DNA from: Arsenicicoccus cauae
Lineage (GTDB): Bacteria > Actinomycetota > Actinomycetes > Actinomycetales > Dermatophilaceae
DNA length: 41,357 bases
Direction of reading: 5' to 3'
Assembly: GCF_009707125.1 (NCBI RefSeq)
Contig: NZ_WLVL01000042.1
Span: 1-41,357 of the forward strand
Program-made: the position numbers and the translations under genes
Shown here: one piece after another, positions 30,316-39,094 of the stretch
Layout: each line of letters starts with the position of its first letter
Numbering within the stretch: the first letter of the stretch is position 1
The notes under the pieces: generated by a model
Databases searched by the model: none
The model's input: only the letters and a program-made list of their open reading frames with translations
Told to the model about the DNA's origin: nothing

Positions 30316-30972
30316 TTAACAGCAGCAGTGGCAGTCGTCGGCCACGGCGGCATCGGTCTGGTTGAGGAAGGCGGCGGTGAGATCGGCCGCGATCCCGTAG
30401 GCCTCGGCCACGGTGACGACCTCGGCGGCTGGGTGTACAGCCAGCCATGCTGCTGCGTCCTCGGGGGCGGTGAAGTAGTGCACCTGGTTGCAGAAAGACG
30501 AGCGGATCGAGGTGATCTTCTCGGGGTTGACCAGGGACACCATGGCGGTGGCCGGCTCGACGCTGGTCACCCCTGCGGTGGGGTCGACGGTGACCCGGAT
30601 CGGCTCGCCACTGGTCGGGGAGACCGACTCCACGCGTGCCGGGCGGTCAAGGAGGGCGGGAAAGATCAGGGTGTCCAAGGCGCACCAGGTGTAGAGCTCC
30701 TCGCCAGCCACGGTGAACCGGTGTGGGGTGGGGCGCAGCGTGAGCCCCTGGCCGATGATCCGGCCCTGCTCGTCGTACTCGGTGTCCGGCACCGCAGCGA
30801 GACCGCGCCGTACCTCGTCGAGGGTGCAGCCCGCGACGGCGGCGAGCTGCTCGACGGTGACGGGGTCGCCGTCGACGAGTAGCCGCAGCAGCGGAATCAG
30901 CAGGCCGGCGTCGAGGCCGGTCTCCTCAGTCCCAGTGAGTCGTTGGGAAAGTTGCGTACTGAGGTCTGACAT
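30316..30972 (-). CDS. merB: Organomercurial lyase MerB
   Basis: A 218-residue organomercurial lyase. It cuts the C-Hg bond of organomercurials, releasing Hg(II) for MerA. The catalytic residues are present: Cys97 and Asp100 in Y-T-W-C-A-L-D-T-L-I-F-P, and Cys161 in S-S-F-C-N-Q-V-H-Y-F, matching Cys96, Asp99 and Cys159 of the studied enzyme. The C-terminus carries an unusual Cys-rich D-C-H-C-C-C tail that may pass Hg on. It lies 51 bp downstream of merA. It appears intact, though its normal merA-proximal promoter is now separated by the insertion. Confidence 0.92.
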   Translation of the reverse strand: MSDLSTQLSQRLTGTEETGLDAGLLIPLLRLLVDGDPVTVEQLAAVAGCTLDEVRRGLAAVPDTEYDEQGRIIGQGLTLRPTPHRFTVAGEELYTWCALDTLIFPALLDRPARVESVSPTSGEPIRVTVDPTAGVTSVEPATAMVSLVNPEKITSIRSSFCNQVHYFTAPEDAAAWLAVHPAAEVVTVAEAYGIAADLTAAFLNQTDAAVADDCHCCC

Positions 30973-31023
30973 TGCGGATGCGTTCCCTTCTTGAGTGGGG
31001 GGTCGGGACTGTCTGGGTGCGGG

Positions 31024-32097
31024 TCAGGCGCAGCAGGACAGCTTCGCGACGTCGGTGGTGAAGGCCTTGGCGACGATCCGGATGCCTTCGGTCATGGTCA
31101 GGTAGGGCGCCCATGCGTCGGCGACCTCGGTGAGGGTCTTGCCGAGGATGTGGACCCCGGCAGCGGCGAGCTCGCCGGCGTCTTTGGCGACCGCGGTGAG
31201 TCCGAGGATCTCGCCGGTGTCGGCATTGGCGACCATCTTGATGAACCCGCGGGTGTCGCGGTTGACCAGCGCCCTGGGCACGTAGCCCAGCGGCAGCACC
31301 CGGCAGTCGCAACGGATCCCGGCTGCAAGCACCTGGGACTCGGTCATCCCGACAGCGCCGATCGCGGGGCTGGTGAAGGTCACCCGCGGTAGCTGGGTGT
31401 AATCCACAGGCCGCTCAGCACCGGCGAACGCGTTCTCGGCGACCACATTGCCGTGGTGGGCGGCGACGTAGACGAACTCCGGGTGCCCGGTCACGTCGCC
31501 GGCCGCCCAGATCCGAGGGTTGGAGGACAGCAGCTGGTTGGTGACCACGATCTCGCCCGCGTCACCGGTCTTCACCTCCACCGCATCGAGGTTCAGCCCG
31601 TCGGTGACCGGCCGTCGACCGAGGGCGACAAGGACCTGGTCGGCGCGGAATTCCTGCTCGCCGCCGGAGATGTCAGCGGTGACAACAACCTGGCCCGTGA
31701 CGGCGTCGTGGGCAACGCGAGTCGGTGCTGCGCGGCGGACCACGCGGATGCCTTCGTCGGCGAAGACCTCCTGCAGCGCCTTGGAGACCTCCGGCTCCTC
31801 CTTCGAGGCCAGCCGGGAACGAACCAGCACGGTGACCTTCGACCCGAGACGGGCGAACAACTGGGCCTGCTCCAAGGCAACGTAGCCGCCGCCGAGCACC
31901 AGCAGCGAGTCGGGGACCTCGGTCAACTCCATCGCCGTGGTCGAGGTCAGGTACCCGACCTCGTCCAGCCCGTCGATCGGCGGCGCCCAGGGGCGGGCGC
32001 CGGTGGCCACCAGGTAATGCTCAGCCGCGATGGTCTCGACGGTGCCGTCAGTCGCGGTGACTTCGAGGAGCGGTGCGTCCGGGGTGCCGGCGAACGC
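31024..32097 (-). pseudogene. merA: Mercuric reductase MerA, C-terminal part (split by transposon)
   Basis: This is the 3' three-quarters of merA. It has the second NAD/FAD Rossmann region (L-L-V-L-G-G-G-Y-V-A-L-E-Q-A), I-W-A-A-G-D-V-T-G, and the C-terminal vicinal L-S-C-C-A that passes Hg(II) to the active site. The gene starts at 40850 and is interrupted at residue about 120 by the unit 32098-40491. Joining 40850-40492 to 32097-31024 less one 8-bp duplication gives 1425 nt, exactly 475 codons. Any partial product from a downstream start would lack the redox Cys pair, so no function is expected. MerA reduces Hg(II) to Hg(0) with NADPH. Confidence 0.9.
32090..32097. repeat. 8-bp target duplication, left copy
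   Basis: GCGAACGC directly abuts the left end of the ISL3-family element and equals the 8 bp beyond the right end at 40492-40499. ISL3-family elements usually duplicate 8 bp. Both copies are merA coding sequence. Confidence 0.9.
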
Positions 32098-33519
32098 GGC
32101 TCTTCAATTTTGAGCGTGGTGGGGCCCTGAAGTAGGGCTCGCGGCCCTACGCCAGCATGGGTGTTGTCTAGACATCTCATGAGCGAGGACCGCGAGCGTG
32201 CACAAGCCTACGTTCGACGTCGATGCGGCGTCGATCCTGTTCAACCTGTCCGGTTACCGAGTCGTCTCGGCCACCCCTGGCGTCGGCGTTGAGCAACCGC
32301 GGCAGGTGCTGATCGAGACGACCACGAGCGAGGGCGCCTGCCCCTCCTGCGGGGTGCTGTCCTCGCGGATCCAGGCAAGACCTACCCAGCGCGTGAAGGA
32401 CGTGCCGTGCGGGGGTGAGCGGCTCGACGTGCTCGTGCGCAAGCGCCGCTACGCCTGCCGTGAGTCGTTGTGCCCGCGGCGGTCGTTCACCGAGGAGACC
32501 GAGCAGCTGCCCGCGCGGGCGAGGGTCACGACCCGGCTGACCGAGCAGGTGATATCCGCCTGCCGGGCCGAGCCGCGGGCGGTGTCCCGGGTCGCGCACG
32601 AGGCGCACCTGTCCTGGCCCACGGTGATGCGGATGCTCACCACCACCCTGGACCTGGACACCGGCGTGGACCGCCGGCACGTGCGGCACCTGGGGATCGA
32701 TGAGCACCGGTTCCGCACCGTGCGCTACCTGCGCGACCCGGACACGCACGCGGTGAAGCGGGTCGAGCCGTGGTCCATCGTGTTCACCGACCTGGACGAC
32801 GGCGCGATCCTGGACGTCGTCGACGGCCGCCGCGGCAAGGTCGTCACCTCCTGGCTCGCGGCGCGGCCGCGGTGGTGGCGCCGGCGGGTGCAGGTCGTCG
32901 CCCTGGACATGTCGAGTGAGTTCCGGGCCGCGGTCCGCAAGGCACTACCGCGGGCGAAGGTCAGCGTGGACCACTGGCACGTGGTGCGGCTGGCCAACGA
33001 GATGGTCACCAAGGTGAGGAGGCGCCGGGTGTGGGAGCTGCGCGAGCGCCGAGGGCGGGCGACCGACACCCCGTGGAAGTACCGCAAGCTGCTCACCTGC
33101 GCCGGTGACCGGCTCACCGTCCGGCAGCGCACCAAGCTGCAGCAGATCCTGGCCGAGGACGTCGAGCTGGCCGTCGCGTGGGGCATCAAGGAACACGTCC
33201 GCCAGGTCCTCACCGCCACCGACACGCCCTCCTTCCAGCGGCACTGGGCCCGCCTTGAGAGCGCCGTGCGAGCCACCCACCTGCCCGAGCCGGCCGCGCT
33301 GTTCCGGACCCTGCTGGCCTGGCGTCGTGAGCTGCTCACCTTCTGCCGAACCAGGGTCACGAACGCTCGCACCGAGGCGGCGAACCTGACCGCCAAGACG
33401 ATCAAGAGGGTCGGGCGCGGGTACCGCAACCATCGGAACTACAGATGCCGCATCATTGGCTATGCGCCCCGACCGATCGCGGCGTGAACACCCAGCACCA
33501 CGCTCAAAGCTGAAGAGCC
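32098..33519 (+). mobile_element. ISL3-family insertion sequence, complete copy
   Basis: 1422 bp with 24-bp imperfect inverted ends. The left end begins GGCTCTTCA and continues to GTGGTG; the right end is its complement with two mismatches. It encodes one full transposase. The ends, size and 8-bp duplication fit the ISL3 family. It appears able to transpose by itself. Confidence 0.9.
32198..33487 (+). CDS. ISL3-family transposase
   Basis: A 429-residue transposase from GTG 32198. The N-terminal zinc-ribbon has C-P-S-C near residue 49 and later C-R-E-S-L-C. The helix-turn-helix segment (R-V-A-H-E-A-H-L-S-W-P-T-V-M-R) precedes the DDE domain: L-G-I-D-E-H-R, V-A-L-D-M-S-S-E-F, V-D-H-W-H-V-V-R-L-A-N, and a late T-N-A-R-T-E-A-A-N-L carrying the Glu. 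It probably works alone on the GGCTCTTCA ends. It shares almost all of its last about 160 codons with the fragment at 39969-40491. No disabling change was seen. Confidence 0.92.
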   Translation: MHKPTFDVDAASILFNLSGYRVVSATPGVGVEQPRQVLIETTTSEGACPSCGVLSSRIQARPTQRVKDVPCGGERLDVLVRKRRYACRESLCPRRSFTEETEQLPARARVTTRLTEQVISACRAEPRAVSRVAHEAHLSWPTVMRMLTTTLDLDTGVDRRHVRHLGIDEHRFRTVRYLRDPDTHAVKRVEPWSIVFTDLDDGAILDVVDGRRGKVVTSWLAARPRWWRRRVQVVALDMSSEFRAAVRKALPRAKVSVDHWHVVRLANEMVTKVRRRRVWELRERRGRATDTPWKYRKLLTCAGDRLTVRQRTKLQQILAEDVELAVAWGIKEHVRQVLTATDTPSFQRHWARLESAVRATHLPEPAALFRTLLAWRRELLTFCRTRVTNARTEAANLTAKTIKRVGRGYRNHRNYRCRIIGYAPRPIAA

Positions 33520-33529
33520 AAATTGAGTC

Positions 33530-33543
33530 CAATACAATATTGT
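33530..33543. promoter_or_regulatory. AT-rich palindrome upstream of the catalase gene
   Basis: CAATA-CAA-TATTG (33530-33542) overlaps the perfect palindrome ACAATATTGT (33534-33543). It lies 26 bp before the catalase start in an otherwise GC-rich region, and only 10 bp from the IS end. This position suits an operator for a Fur/PerR-like or other peroxide-sensing repressor, but no known consensus is claimed. Confidence 0.45.
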
Positions 33544-33569
33544 TGTCACGATGTCGAGGAGGCATACCG

Positions 33570-34649
33570 ATGAACCCCATCCGCTACCACGATGACATCG
33601 AGGTCCCCGTCGAGAACGAGGCCGAGATCTCCCAGCGAATCGTCGAACGAATGGCCGCCACCCAGGCGGAGAACGCCGACCGTCACCGCCACGCCCACCG
33701 CGACGCGCACGCCAAGAGCCACGCGATCATCACCGGGCAACTCACCGTCCACGACGACCTGCCGCACGAGCTCGCGCAGGGCATCTTCGCCACCCCCGGC
33801 ACCCACGAGGTCGTCGCCCGCCTCTCGTCGGCACCCGGCGACATCCACTCCGACGAGATCCCTGCCCCGCGGGGTTTCGCGCTCAAGATCATCGGCGTGG
33901 AGGGCGAGCGCCTGTCCCCCGACCTCGGTGGCGCCAACCAGGACTTCCTCATGGTGAACTTCCCGACGCTCGCGTTCGGCACCGTGACCAAGTACGAGGA
34001 CATGCTCGACATCCTCGAGAAGAACGCGAGCAACCCGGCCGCCGCGCAGAAGGCGGTCTCCGCCGCCGCCCGGGGCATCGCCTCGATCACCGAGAAACTC
34101 GGTCGCACCCCCGGCGCGACCGTCCAGGGCCTCGCGAACGACTACTCCCACATGCTCGGTGAGACCTTCTACACCCAGGCCGCGATCCGTTACGGCGACC
34201 ACGTCGCCAAGATGTCCCTCGCGCCGACCGGGGAGGTCGCCGAGCTCACCGGCGTCGACGTCGGCGACGACTTCGACGCGATGCGTACCGCGGTCGTCCG
34301 CCACTTCATGACCAAGGGCGCGACGTACGAGCTGCGGGCGCAGCTGTGCACCGACCTGAAGACCATGCCCGTCGAGGACGCCGCCGTGCTCTGGGACGAG
34401 GACGAGTCTCCGTTCCGCGTGGTCGCGACGGTCCGTTTCGACCCGCAGGACGTCGGCGGACCCGCCCGTCGGGTCGCCGGTGACGACCACCTCGCGTTCA
34501 ACCCGTGGAACGGAGTCGAGGCCCATCGGCCCCTCGGGTCGATCATGCGCGTGCGCAAGCTCGCCTACGAGTCGTCCTCGCGGCAGCGGCACGACCTCAA
34601 CGCCGTGGCCCGCCGGGAGCCGGACTCCCTCGCCGACCTCACCGCCTGA
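33570..34649 (+). CDS. Small catalase-family haem protein
   Basis: A 359-residue protein of the catalase-like (SrpA/KatA-type) family, shorter than the about 480 residues of classical catalases. It starts at ATG 33570 after GAGGAGG (33556-33562). Visible features are H-A-K-S-H-A (candidate distal His), Q-D-F-L-M-V-N-F-P (Asn), and the C-terminal F-N-P-W-N-G-V-E-A-H-R-P-L-G, with R-K-L-A-Y as the R-x-x-x-Y haem ligand motif. Such proteins break down H2O2 or act as peroxidases. The first gene of a co-directional trio; the next start is 24 bp past its stop. An earlier in-frame start inside the IS exists but lacks a site. Confidence 0.83.
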   Translation: MNPIRYHDDIEVPVENEAEISQRIVERMAATQAENADRHRHAHRDAHAKSHAIITGQLTVHDDLPHELAQGIFATPGTHEVVARLSSAPGDIHSDEIPAPRGFALKIIGVEGERLSPDLGGANQDFLMVNFPTLAFGTVTKYEDMLDILEKNASNPAAAQKAVSAAARGIASITEKLGRTPGATVQGLANDYSHMLGETFYTQAAIRYGDHVAKMSLAPTGEVAELTGVDVGDDFDAMRTAVVRHFMTKGATYELRAQLCTDLKTMPVEDAAVLWDEDESPFRVVATVRFDPQDVGGPARRVAGDDHLAFNPWNGVEAHRPLGSIMRVRKLAYESSSRQRHDLNAVARREPDSLADLTA

Positions 34650-34673
34650 CCCCTCACCCCCTTGGAGGACCCC

Positions 34674-35390
34674 ATGAACGAGAAGCTGACGTCCGAACAG
34701 ACCCGCATCGACCCGCGCCTCTCGGAGGAGAGCCGCATGGAGGAGTTCCGCCGCGTGGTCAAGGAGGTCGCGGCCGACGCGCCGACGATCTCCCGGATCG
34801 CGATCAACTCCCTGCTCACCGACAAGAACCCGCTCCACGAGGGCACGTACGAGTCGGCCGGCCGGGCCGGTGCCCGCTCCGGCAACGTGTCCGAGCTGAC
34901 CGCCATCGCCGACCTCAGGCCCGGCGGCGCCGACCGGCTGCGCCGCATCTTCGGCCTCACCGGCGGCGACTTCGACGGCGCCAAGCGCGTCTCGACGCTG
35001 CACAACATGCGGTTCGTGTTCCTCGACGACGACACGCGTGTGCTGTTCGCCACGGCCTACGACGGCGACTGGGACACCTACATCGACGACTTCGCGACGA
35101 AGATCCCCGAGCTCATGGACCTGTTGTTCGCCAACGTCGAGGGCTGGCCGGGGATCGACTCCCCGAAGGTCAAGGACTTCATCGCCGACCACCAGATCGA
35201 CGCCGCCGCGTGGTTCGTCGCGAACCCGCAGGTGACGGTCGTGGACGTGCGCCGGTACCAGCGCATGGAGCAGGCCCTGGACACGTTCTTCGACGCGATG
35301 GCGGCGAACACCGCGATGGACGCGACGACCCGGGAGGCCCTGTCGGCGCTGTCGGACGCGGTGGCGACGCCGCAGGGGGTGGACTACTGA
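34674..35390 (+). CDS. Uncharacterised protein in the catalase-DyP operon
   Basis: A 238-residue soluble protein from ATG 34674 (TTG 12 bp upstream is in frame). TTGGAGGA precedes it. No signal or membrane segment is visible. It is mainly acidic and helical, with a conserved-looking N-M-R-F-V-F-L-D-D-D-T-R-V-L-F-A-T-A-Y-D-G-D-W-D-T-Y-I-D-D-F core, a strand-loop pattern that I have seen in other peroxidase-linked proteins but cannot name. Its stop shares the A of the DyP start (TGATG), so it is translationally coupled. A role as partner, maturation factor or encapsulation cargo of the peroxidase is possible but not shown. Confidence 0.75.
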   Translation: MNEKLTSEQTRIDPRLSEESRMEEFRRVVKEVAADAPTISRIAINSLLTDKNPLHEGTYESAGRAGARSGNVSELTAIADLRPGGADRLRRIFGLTGGDFDGAKRVSTLHNMRFVFLDDDTRVLFATAYDGDWDTYIDDFATKIPELMDLLFANVEGWPGIDSPKVKDFIADHQIDAAAWFVANPQVTVVDVRRYQRMEQALDTFFDAMAANTAMDATTREALSALSDAVATPQGVDY

Positions 35391-36775
35391 TGCCGTTCGA
35401 GCACCTCAGGGAGCTGCGCAAGCGGTTCCGTCGGGAGAGCGTCACGCTGCAGCTCGACGACATCCAGTCCCTCATCCTGCGGTCGCGGCCCGAGCCCTAC
35501 GTCGGGATCCACGCGGGGTTGCGGGTCGACACCCCCGAGGGGGGTCGTGCCCTGCTGGGGCGGCTCGTCGAGTACGTCCCCTCGGCGCAGGACTGGACCG
35601 CGGACATGCACGCGTGGACGGGGGTGGCGATCAGCCACGCCGGCCTCAAGGCGATGGGCCTGCCGGAGGAGTCCCTCGCGAGTTTCCCGCTGCCGTTCCG
35701 GCAGGGCATGGCGGCCCGCGCGGGCCAGCTCATGGACACGGGCGAGAACGCCCCGGAGACGTGGGAGGAGTTCTACAAGGACGACTCCCTGCACGTCGCG
35801 GTGACGATCTACGCCGACTCGGAGGAGTCCCTGGCGGACGCCGTGGAGAAGGCTCTGGGGTACCTGGAGGAGATCGACGGGGTCACCCTGCTCGGCACGC
35901 ACGCGTTCGGGGCGCCGGATGCGGCCAACCCGTTCGGCTACCACGACTCGCTCAGCCAGCCGCTCGTCGCGGGCGCCGGCGTCGACGCCCTCCCGGGGCA
36001 GGAGCGGGCCATCGCCGCGGGCGAGTTCATCCTCGGGGAGGACAGCGAGACGGGTTCGCCCGTCGCCATGCCCTCGCCGGACGTGCTGGGTCGTAACGGC
36101 TCGTTCGTCGTGCTCCGCAAGTACGACAGCCGTGTCGGCGCCTGGAACGACTTCCTCCGCGAGCACGCGGAGGAGGACACGCAGGAGTCCCGCGACGCCC
36201 TCGGCGCGAAGCTCGTCGGCCGGTGGCGGTCGGGGGCGCCGCTCGTCCTCTCCCCCGAGAAGGACGACGTCGACCTCGGCATGGATCAGTCCCGCAACGA
36301 CGACTTCGACTACTCCGACGACCGCCGCGGCCTCATGTGCCCCCACTCGGCGCACGTGCGCCGCATGAACCCGCGCGGCAGCGAGCTGACGATCCTCACG
36401 GACGAGAACATCCACCGGATCATCCGCCGCTCCTCGACGTTCGGCCCCGAATGGGACCCCGACCTCACCGCCGCCGACGACAAGGACGACGAGCGCGGCC
36501 TGTTCTTCATCTTCATCAGCGCCCGCGCCTACGACACGGTCGAGTTCCTCCAGCAGGAGTGGATCAACCGCGGCAACTTCGTCGACCTCGGCACCGAACG
36601 CGACCCCGTCGTCGGACTCCACGAGGAACCGGGCCGGTTCACCATCCCCGACCGCCCCGTCCGCAAGCGCGTCGACGGCGTGACCACGTTCAACCGCCTC
36701 CGCGGCGGCGAATACATGTTCATGCCCTCCCTCACCGCCCTCCGCTGGATCGCCGACGCGGGCTGGGAGAGCTGA
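35390..36775 (+). CDS. DyP-type haem peroxidase
   Basis: A 461-residue dye-decolourising-peroxidase-family protein. It has the ferredoxin-like repeats and a haem-region segment N-P-F-G-Y-H-D-S-L-S-Q-P, equivalent to the G-x-x-D-G motif but with Ser for the second Gly. A second signature, A-H-V-R-R-M-N-P-R-G with His as the haem ligand candidate, and the C-terminal Y-M-F-M-P-S-L-T-A-L follow. It lacks a Tat signal, so it is cytoplasmic or exported by another route. It reduces peroxides with organic donors. It starts at ATG 35390 overlapping the previous stop, last gene of the trio, followed by a terminator. Confidence 0.85.
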   Translation: MPFEHLRELRKRFRRESVTLQLDDIQSLILRSRPEPYVGIHAGLRVDTPEGGRALLGRLVEYVPSAQDWTADMHAWTGVAISHAGLKAMGLPEESLASFPLPFRQGMAARAGQLMDTGENAPETWEEFYKDDSLHVAVTIYADSEESLADAVEKALGYLEEIDGVTLLGTHAFGAPDAANPFGYHDSLSQPLVAGAGVDALPGQERAIAAGEFILGEDSETGSPVAMPSPDVLGRNGSFVVLRKYDSRVGAWNDFLREHAEEDTQESRDALGAKLVGRWRSGAPLVLSPEKDDVDLGMDQSRNDDFDYSDDRRGLMCPHSAHVRRMNPRGSELTILTDENIHRIIRRSSTFGPEWDPDLTAADDKDDERGLFFIFISARAYDTVEFLQQEWINRGNFVDLGTERDPVVGLHEEPGRFTIPDRPVRKRVDGVTTFNRLRGGEYMFMPSLTALRWIADAGWES

Positions 36776-36830
36776 CCAGGCCGGCGGATCGAGACCGGTG
36801 CTCGCCCGGTCGTCCGCACCGGCGATGAAC

Positions 36831-36865
36831 GAGAGGCCCCCTCCCAACCCGGGAGGGGGCCTCTC
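36831..36865 (+). terminator. Strong terminator after the peroxidase trio
   Basis: A perfect 15-bp stem (GAGAGGCCCCCTCCC at 36831-36845 with its complement 36851-36865) around the loop AACCC, 55 bp past the DyP stop. It marks the end of the operon. Confidence 0.8.
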
Positions 36866-36980
36866 GACTTGGAACGCCGTGGCTCTGGGGCCGTCCGCGC
36901 CCTCGGACCTCACGAGGGCGAGCACGCGCTCGACGCGCTCAGCCGTGTCGATGGCCCCCCTGCCCCCTTCCTCACCCCGC

Positions 36981-37002
36981 ATGACGTCATCGATGACGTC
37001 AT
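36981..37002. repeat. 22-bp perfect palindrome
   Basis: Two copies of the self-complementary ATGACGTCAT are separated by CG, so the whole 22 bp is its own reverse complement. It lies 14 bp beyond the stop of the minus-strand GlpD fragment and is flanked by C-rich and G-rich runs (about 36976-37012). It could form a terminator stem or a protein-binding site. Confidence 0.6.
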
Positions 37003-37016
37003 CCGGGGGGCGGGGG

Positions 37017-38168
37017 TCAGGTGGTCGCGAGTTCCAGGACCTGGGCGGCGACCTCGCGGGCGGCGGGGACGGCGGACTCGACGAAGGAGGTGCGGGTGCG
37101 GCGTTCGACGAGGTCCTCCACCGTGAGGGCGCCCTCCGCCAGCACGCCGAAGAGCATCTCCGCACCGGTGTAGGCGACGCCCTCGGCGACGGGGCCCGCG
37201 AACCGGGGGTACCGACGGCCCAACTCCGCGACACGACCGGCCTCGGTGCCGTAACGGCGCACGAGACGGGTCGGTTCCTCGAGACGGGCCAGCACCTCCC
37301 GCGGCGCCGCGCCCACGAGCGGGAGCGTCCTCGTCCGGCACTCCCGGTCCGTCCCGAGACGACGGCAGGCGGCGTCCACGGCGTCCTCGGCCATCGTGCG
37401 ATAGGTCGTGAGCTTGCCCCCGGCGATCGTCAGGGGCCGGCCAGGTTCGTCGATGAGCAGGTGCCGTCGGGACACGTCGGCGGTCGCGCCCGCCTCGACG
37501 AGTGCGCGCTCCGCGCCCTCCGACAGATCCCCCGACGCGCCGTGCTCGCGCCTCTCCCCGAACCCGTGCCTCCCGATCCGCCTCTTCGTCCCTCCCGTCG
37601 ACCCGCCCGACGGAGTCGGCAGCACCAACGGCCGCAGCCCGGCGAACCGGCCCACCACGTCCTGCCTGGTCAGGGGGCGCTCCAGCGCGCGGTTGATCGT
37701 GGCGAGGAGGAAGTCCTCGTCGGATTCCGGCACCGGCGGAGCGATGCCGTCGACCCCGGGAGCGGCGTCGTCGGTGAGGCCGACGAGCACGAGGCCGTCG
37801 CTCTGTGGCAGAGCGAACACGAACCGGCCGAAGTGACCCGGCACCGGCGCGGTGAACACGGCGCTGGGACACCCGAGCGCCTCGGCCCGCACGACCAGGT
37901 GGGATCCGCGGCTCGGCGAGATCCGCAACGACGGGTCGTGTTCACCGGCCCACACGCCGGTCGCCGAGACGACCGTGCCCCGAGCCTCGACGCTCTCGCC
38001 CGTCGTCTCGTCCGTGAGGGTGAGTCGGTCCTCACGCAGGTCGGTCGCGGCGCACCGGGTGAGGACGTCCGCGCCGTGCGCCGCGGCGGTGCGGGCCAGC
38101 GCGATCACGAGGCGGGCGTCGTCCTCGAGCTGACCGTCGGTGTAGTAGACGGCACCGCGCAAGGGCCC
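37017..38168 (-). pseudogene. Glycerol-3-phosphate dehydrogenase (GlpD/GlpA-type), 5'-truncated
   Basis: The 384-codon remnant covers the FAD-enzyme C-terminal part: L-R-G-A-V-Y-Y-T-D-G-Q-L-E-D-D-A-R-L, V-V-S-A-T-G-V-W-A, P-S-R-G-S-H-L-V-V, and a late I-A-G-G-K-L-T-T-Y-R-T-M-A-E-D-A-V-D-A-A, typical of GlpD. The N-terminal FAD-binding GxGxxG region is missing because an IS3-family element begins at about 38169. Intact members have about 550 residues. It oxidises glycerol-3-phosphate to dihydroxyacetone phosphate; here it is non-functional. The reading continues into the IS end before meeting a stop. Confidence 0.8.
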
Positions 38169-38197
38169 TACCCCCGGATCTTGGACACGGGGTGTGA

Positions 38198-39094
38198 TTA
38201 CGCAGCCGTCGGCAGCGTAGCGGTGTTGCCGGTCTCGTAGAGGACCGGCGGGACGTAGCGGCACCACGAATGGCGTCGCTTGGTGTTGTAGCGGACGAGC
38301 CACCTGAAGACCTGCCGGCGGCAGACCAGTTCGTTGCTCCAGCAGGCGGCGTCTTGGAGAACCTCGCGCTTCATGGTGGCGTTGAACGACTCGGCCAACG
38401 CGTTGTCCGCGCTGGACCCGACGGCGCCCATGGACTGGGTGACGCCGAGCTTGCGACAGAGCTTGGCGTAGTCCTTCGAGCAGTAGACCGACCCGTGGTC
38501 GCTGTGAAATACGCTGCCCTTGAGGGTGCCCCGGGTTGCGGCGGCGGCCTTCAACGCGTCCTCGACGAGATCGGTACGCATGTGGTCAGCGATGGCCCAC
38601 CCGACAAGCCGACGGCTGTAGCAGTCGATCACGGTCGCCAGGTAGAGGTTCGTGCCGTCGGCGATCGGCAGATAGGTGATGTCGCCGACGTAGCGCAGCC
38701 CTGGCGCCGGGGCGGTGAAGTCGCGCTTGACCAGGTCGGGGTACTTCTGGCCAGACGGTTCGGGGATCGTGGTCCGCACCCGCCGCTTCTTCACATAGCC
38801 CCGGATTCCTTGCAGCCGCATCACCCTGGCGACGCGCTTGTGGTTTACCCGCTCACCGGCAGGCGCGCTGTCGTTGAGCTCGGCGGTGATCCGTGGCGCA
38901 CCCTGGGTGTTGTCCTCGGCATGGACAGCCCTGATCCGCTCTGCCAGCGCCGCGTCGTCAGCTGCCCTGGCTTCTCGGGCCGGGGCAGCCTTGAGCCAGG
39001 CGTAGTAGGACGAGCGCTCGATCTCGACGGGCTCACACAGTCGCTTCACCTCGAAGGTGGCGGAGTTGTCGGCGACGAACTGGAAGCGACTCAT
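38198..39094 (-). CDS. IS3-family transposase OrfB (DDE integrase)
   Basis: A 298-residue integrase. The DDE residues lie in Y-V-G-D-I-T-Y-L, F-H-S-D-H-G-S-V-Y and N-A-L-A-E-S-F-N-A-T. The N-terminal HTH_21-type region (VKRLCEPVEIERSSYYAWLK) fits IS3. The sequence overlaps OrfA by one base (ATG 39094), so the fused OrfAB is probably made by ribosomal frameshifting. It appears intact. Confidence 0.9.
   Translation of the reverse strand: MSRFQFVADNSATFEVKRLCEPVEIERSSYYAWLKAAPAREARAADDAALAERIRAVHAEDNTQGAPRITAELNDSAPAGERVNHKRVARVMRLQGIRGYVKKRRVRTTIPEPSGQKYPDLVKRDFTAPAPGLRYVGDITYLPIADGTNLYLATVIDCYSRRLVGWAIADHMRTDLVEDALKAAAATRGTLKGSVFHSDHGSVYCSKDYAKLCRKLGVTQSMGAVGSSADNALAESFNATMKREVLQDAACWSNELVCRRQVFRWLVRYNTKRRHSWCRYVPPVLYETGNTATLPTAA

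Noticed and set aside
33456-33569. An in-frame extension joining the ISL3 end to the catalase gene
   Set aside because: It would put IS terminal-repeat sequence into the protein; the strong GAGGAGG just before ATG 33570 decides the start.
36776-37016. Possible CRISPR-like repeat from the hairpin and ATGACGTCAT units
   Set aside because: There is no regular spacer-repeat series; a terminator and a palindrome explain the repeats.
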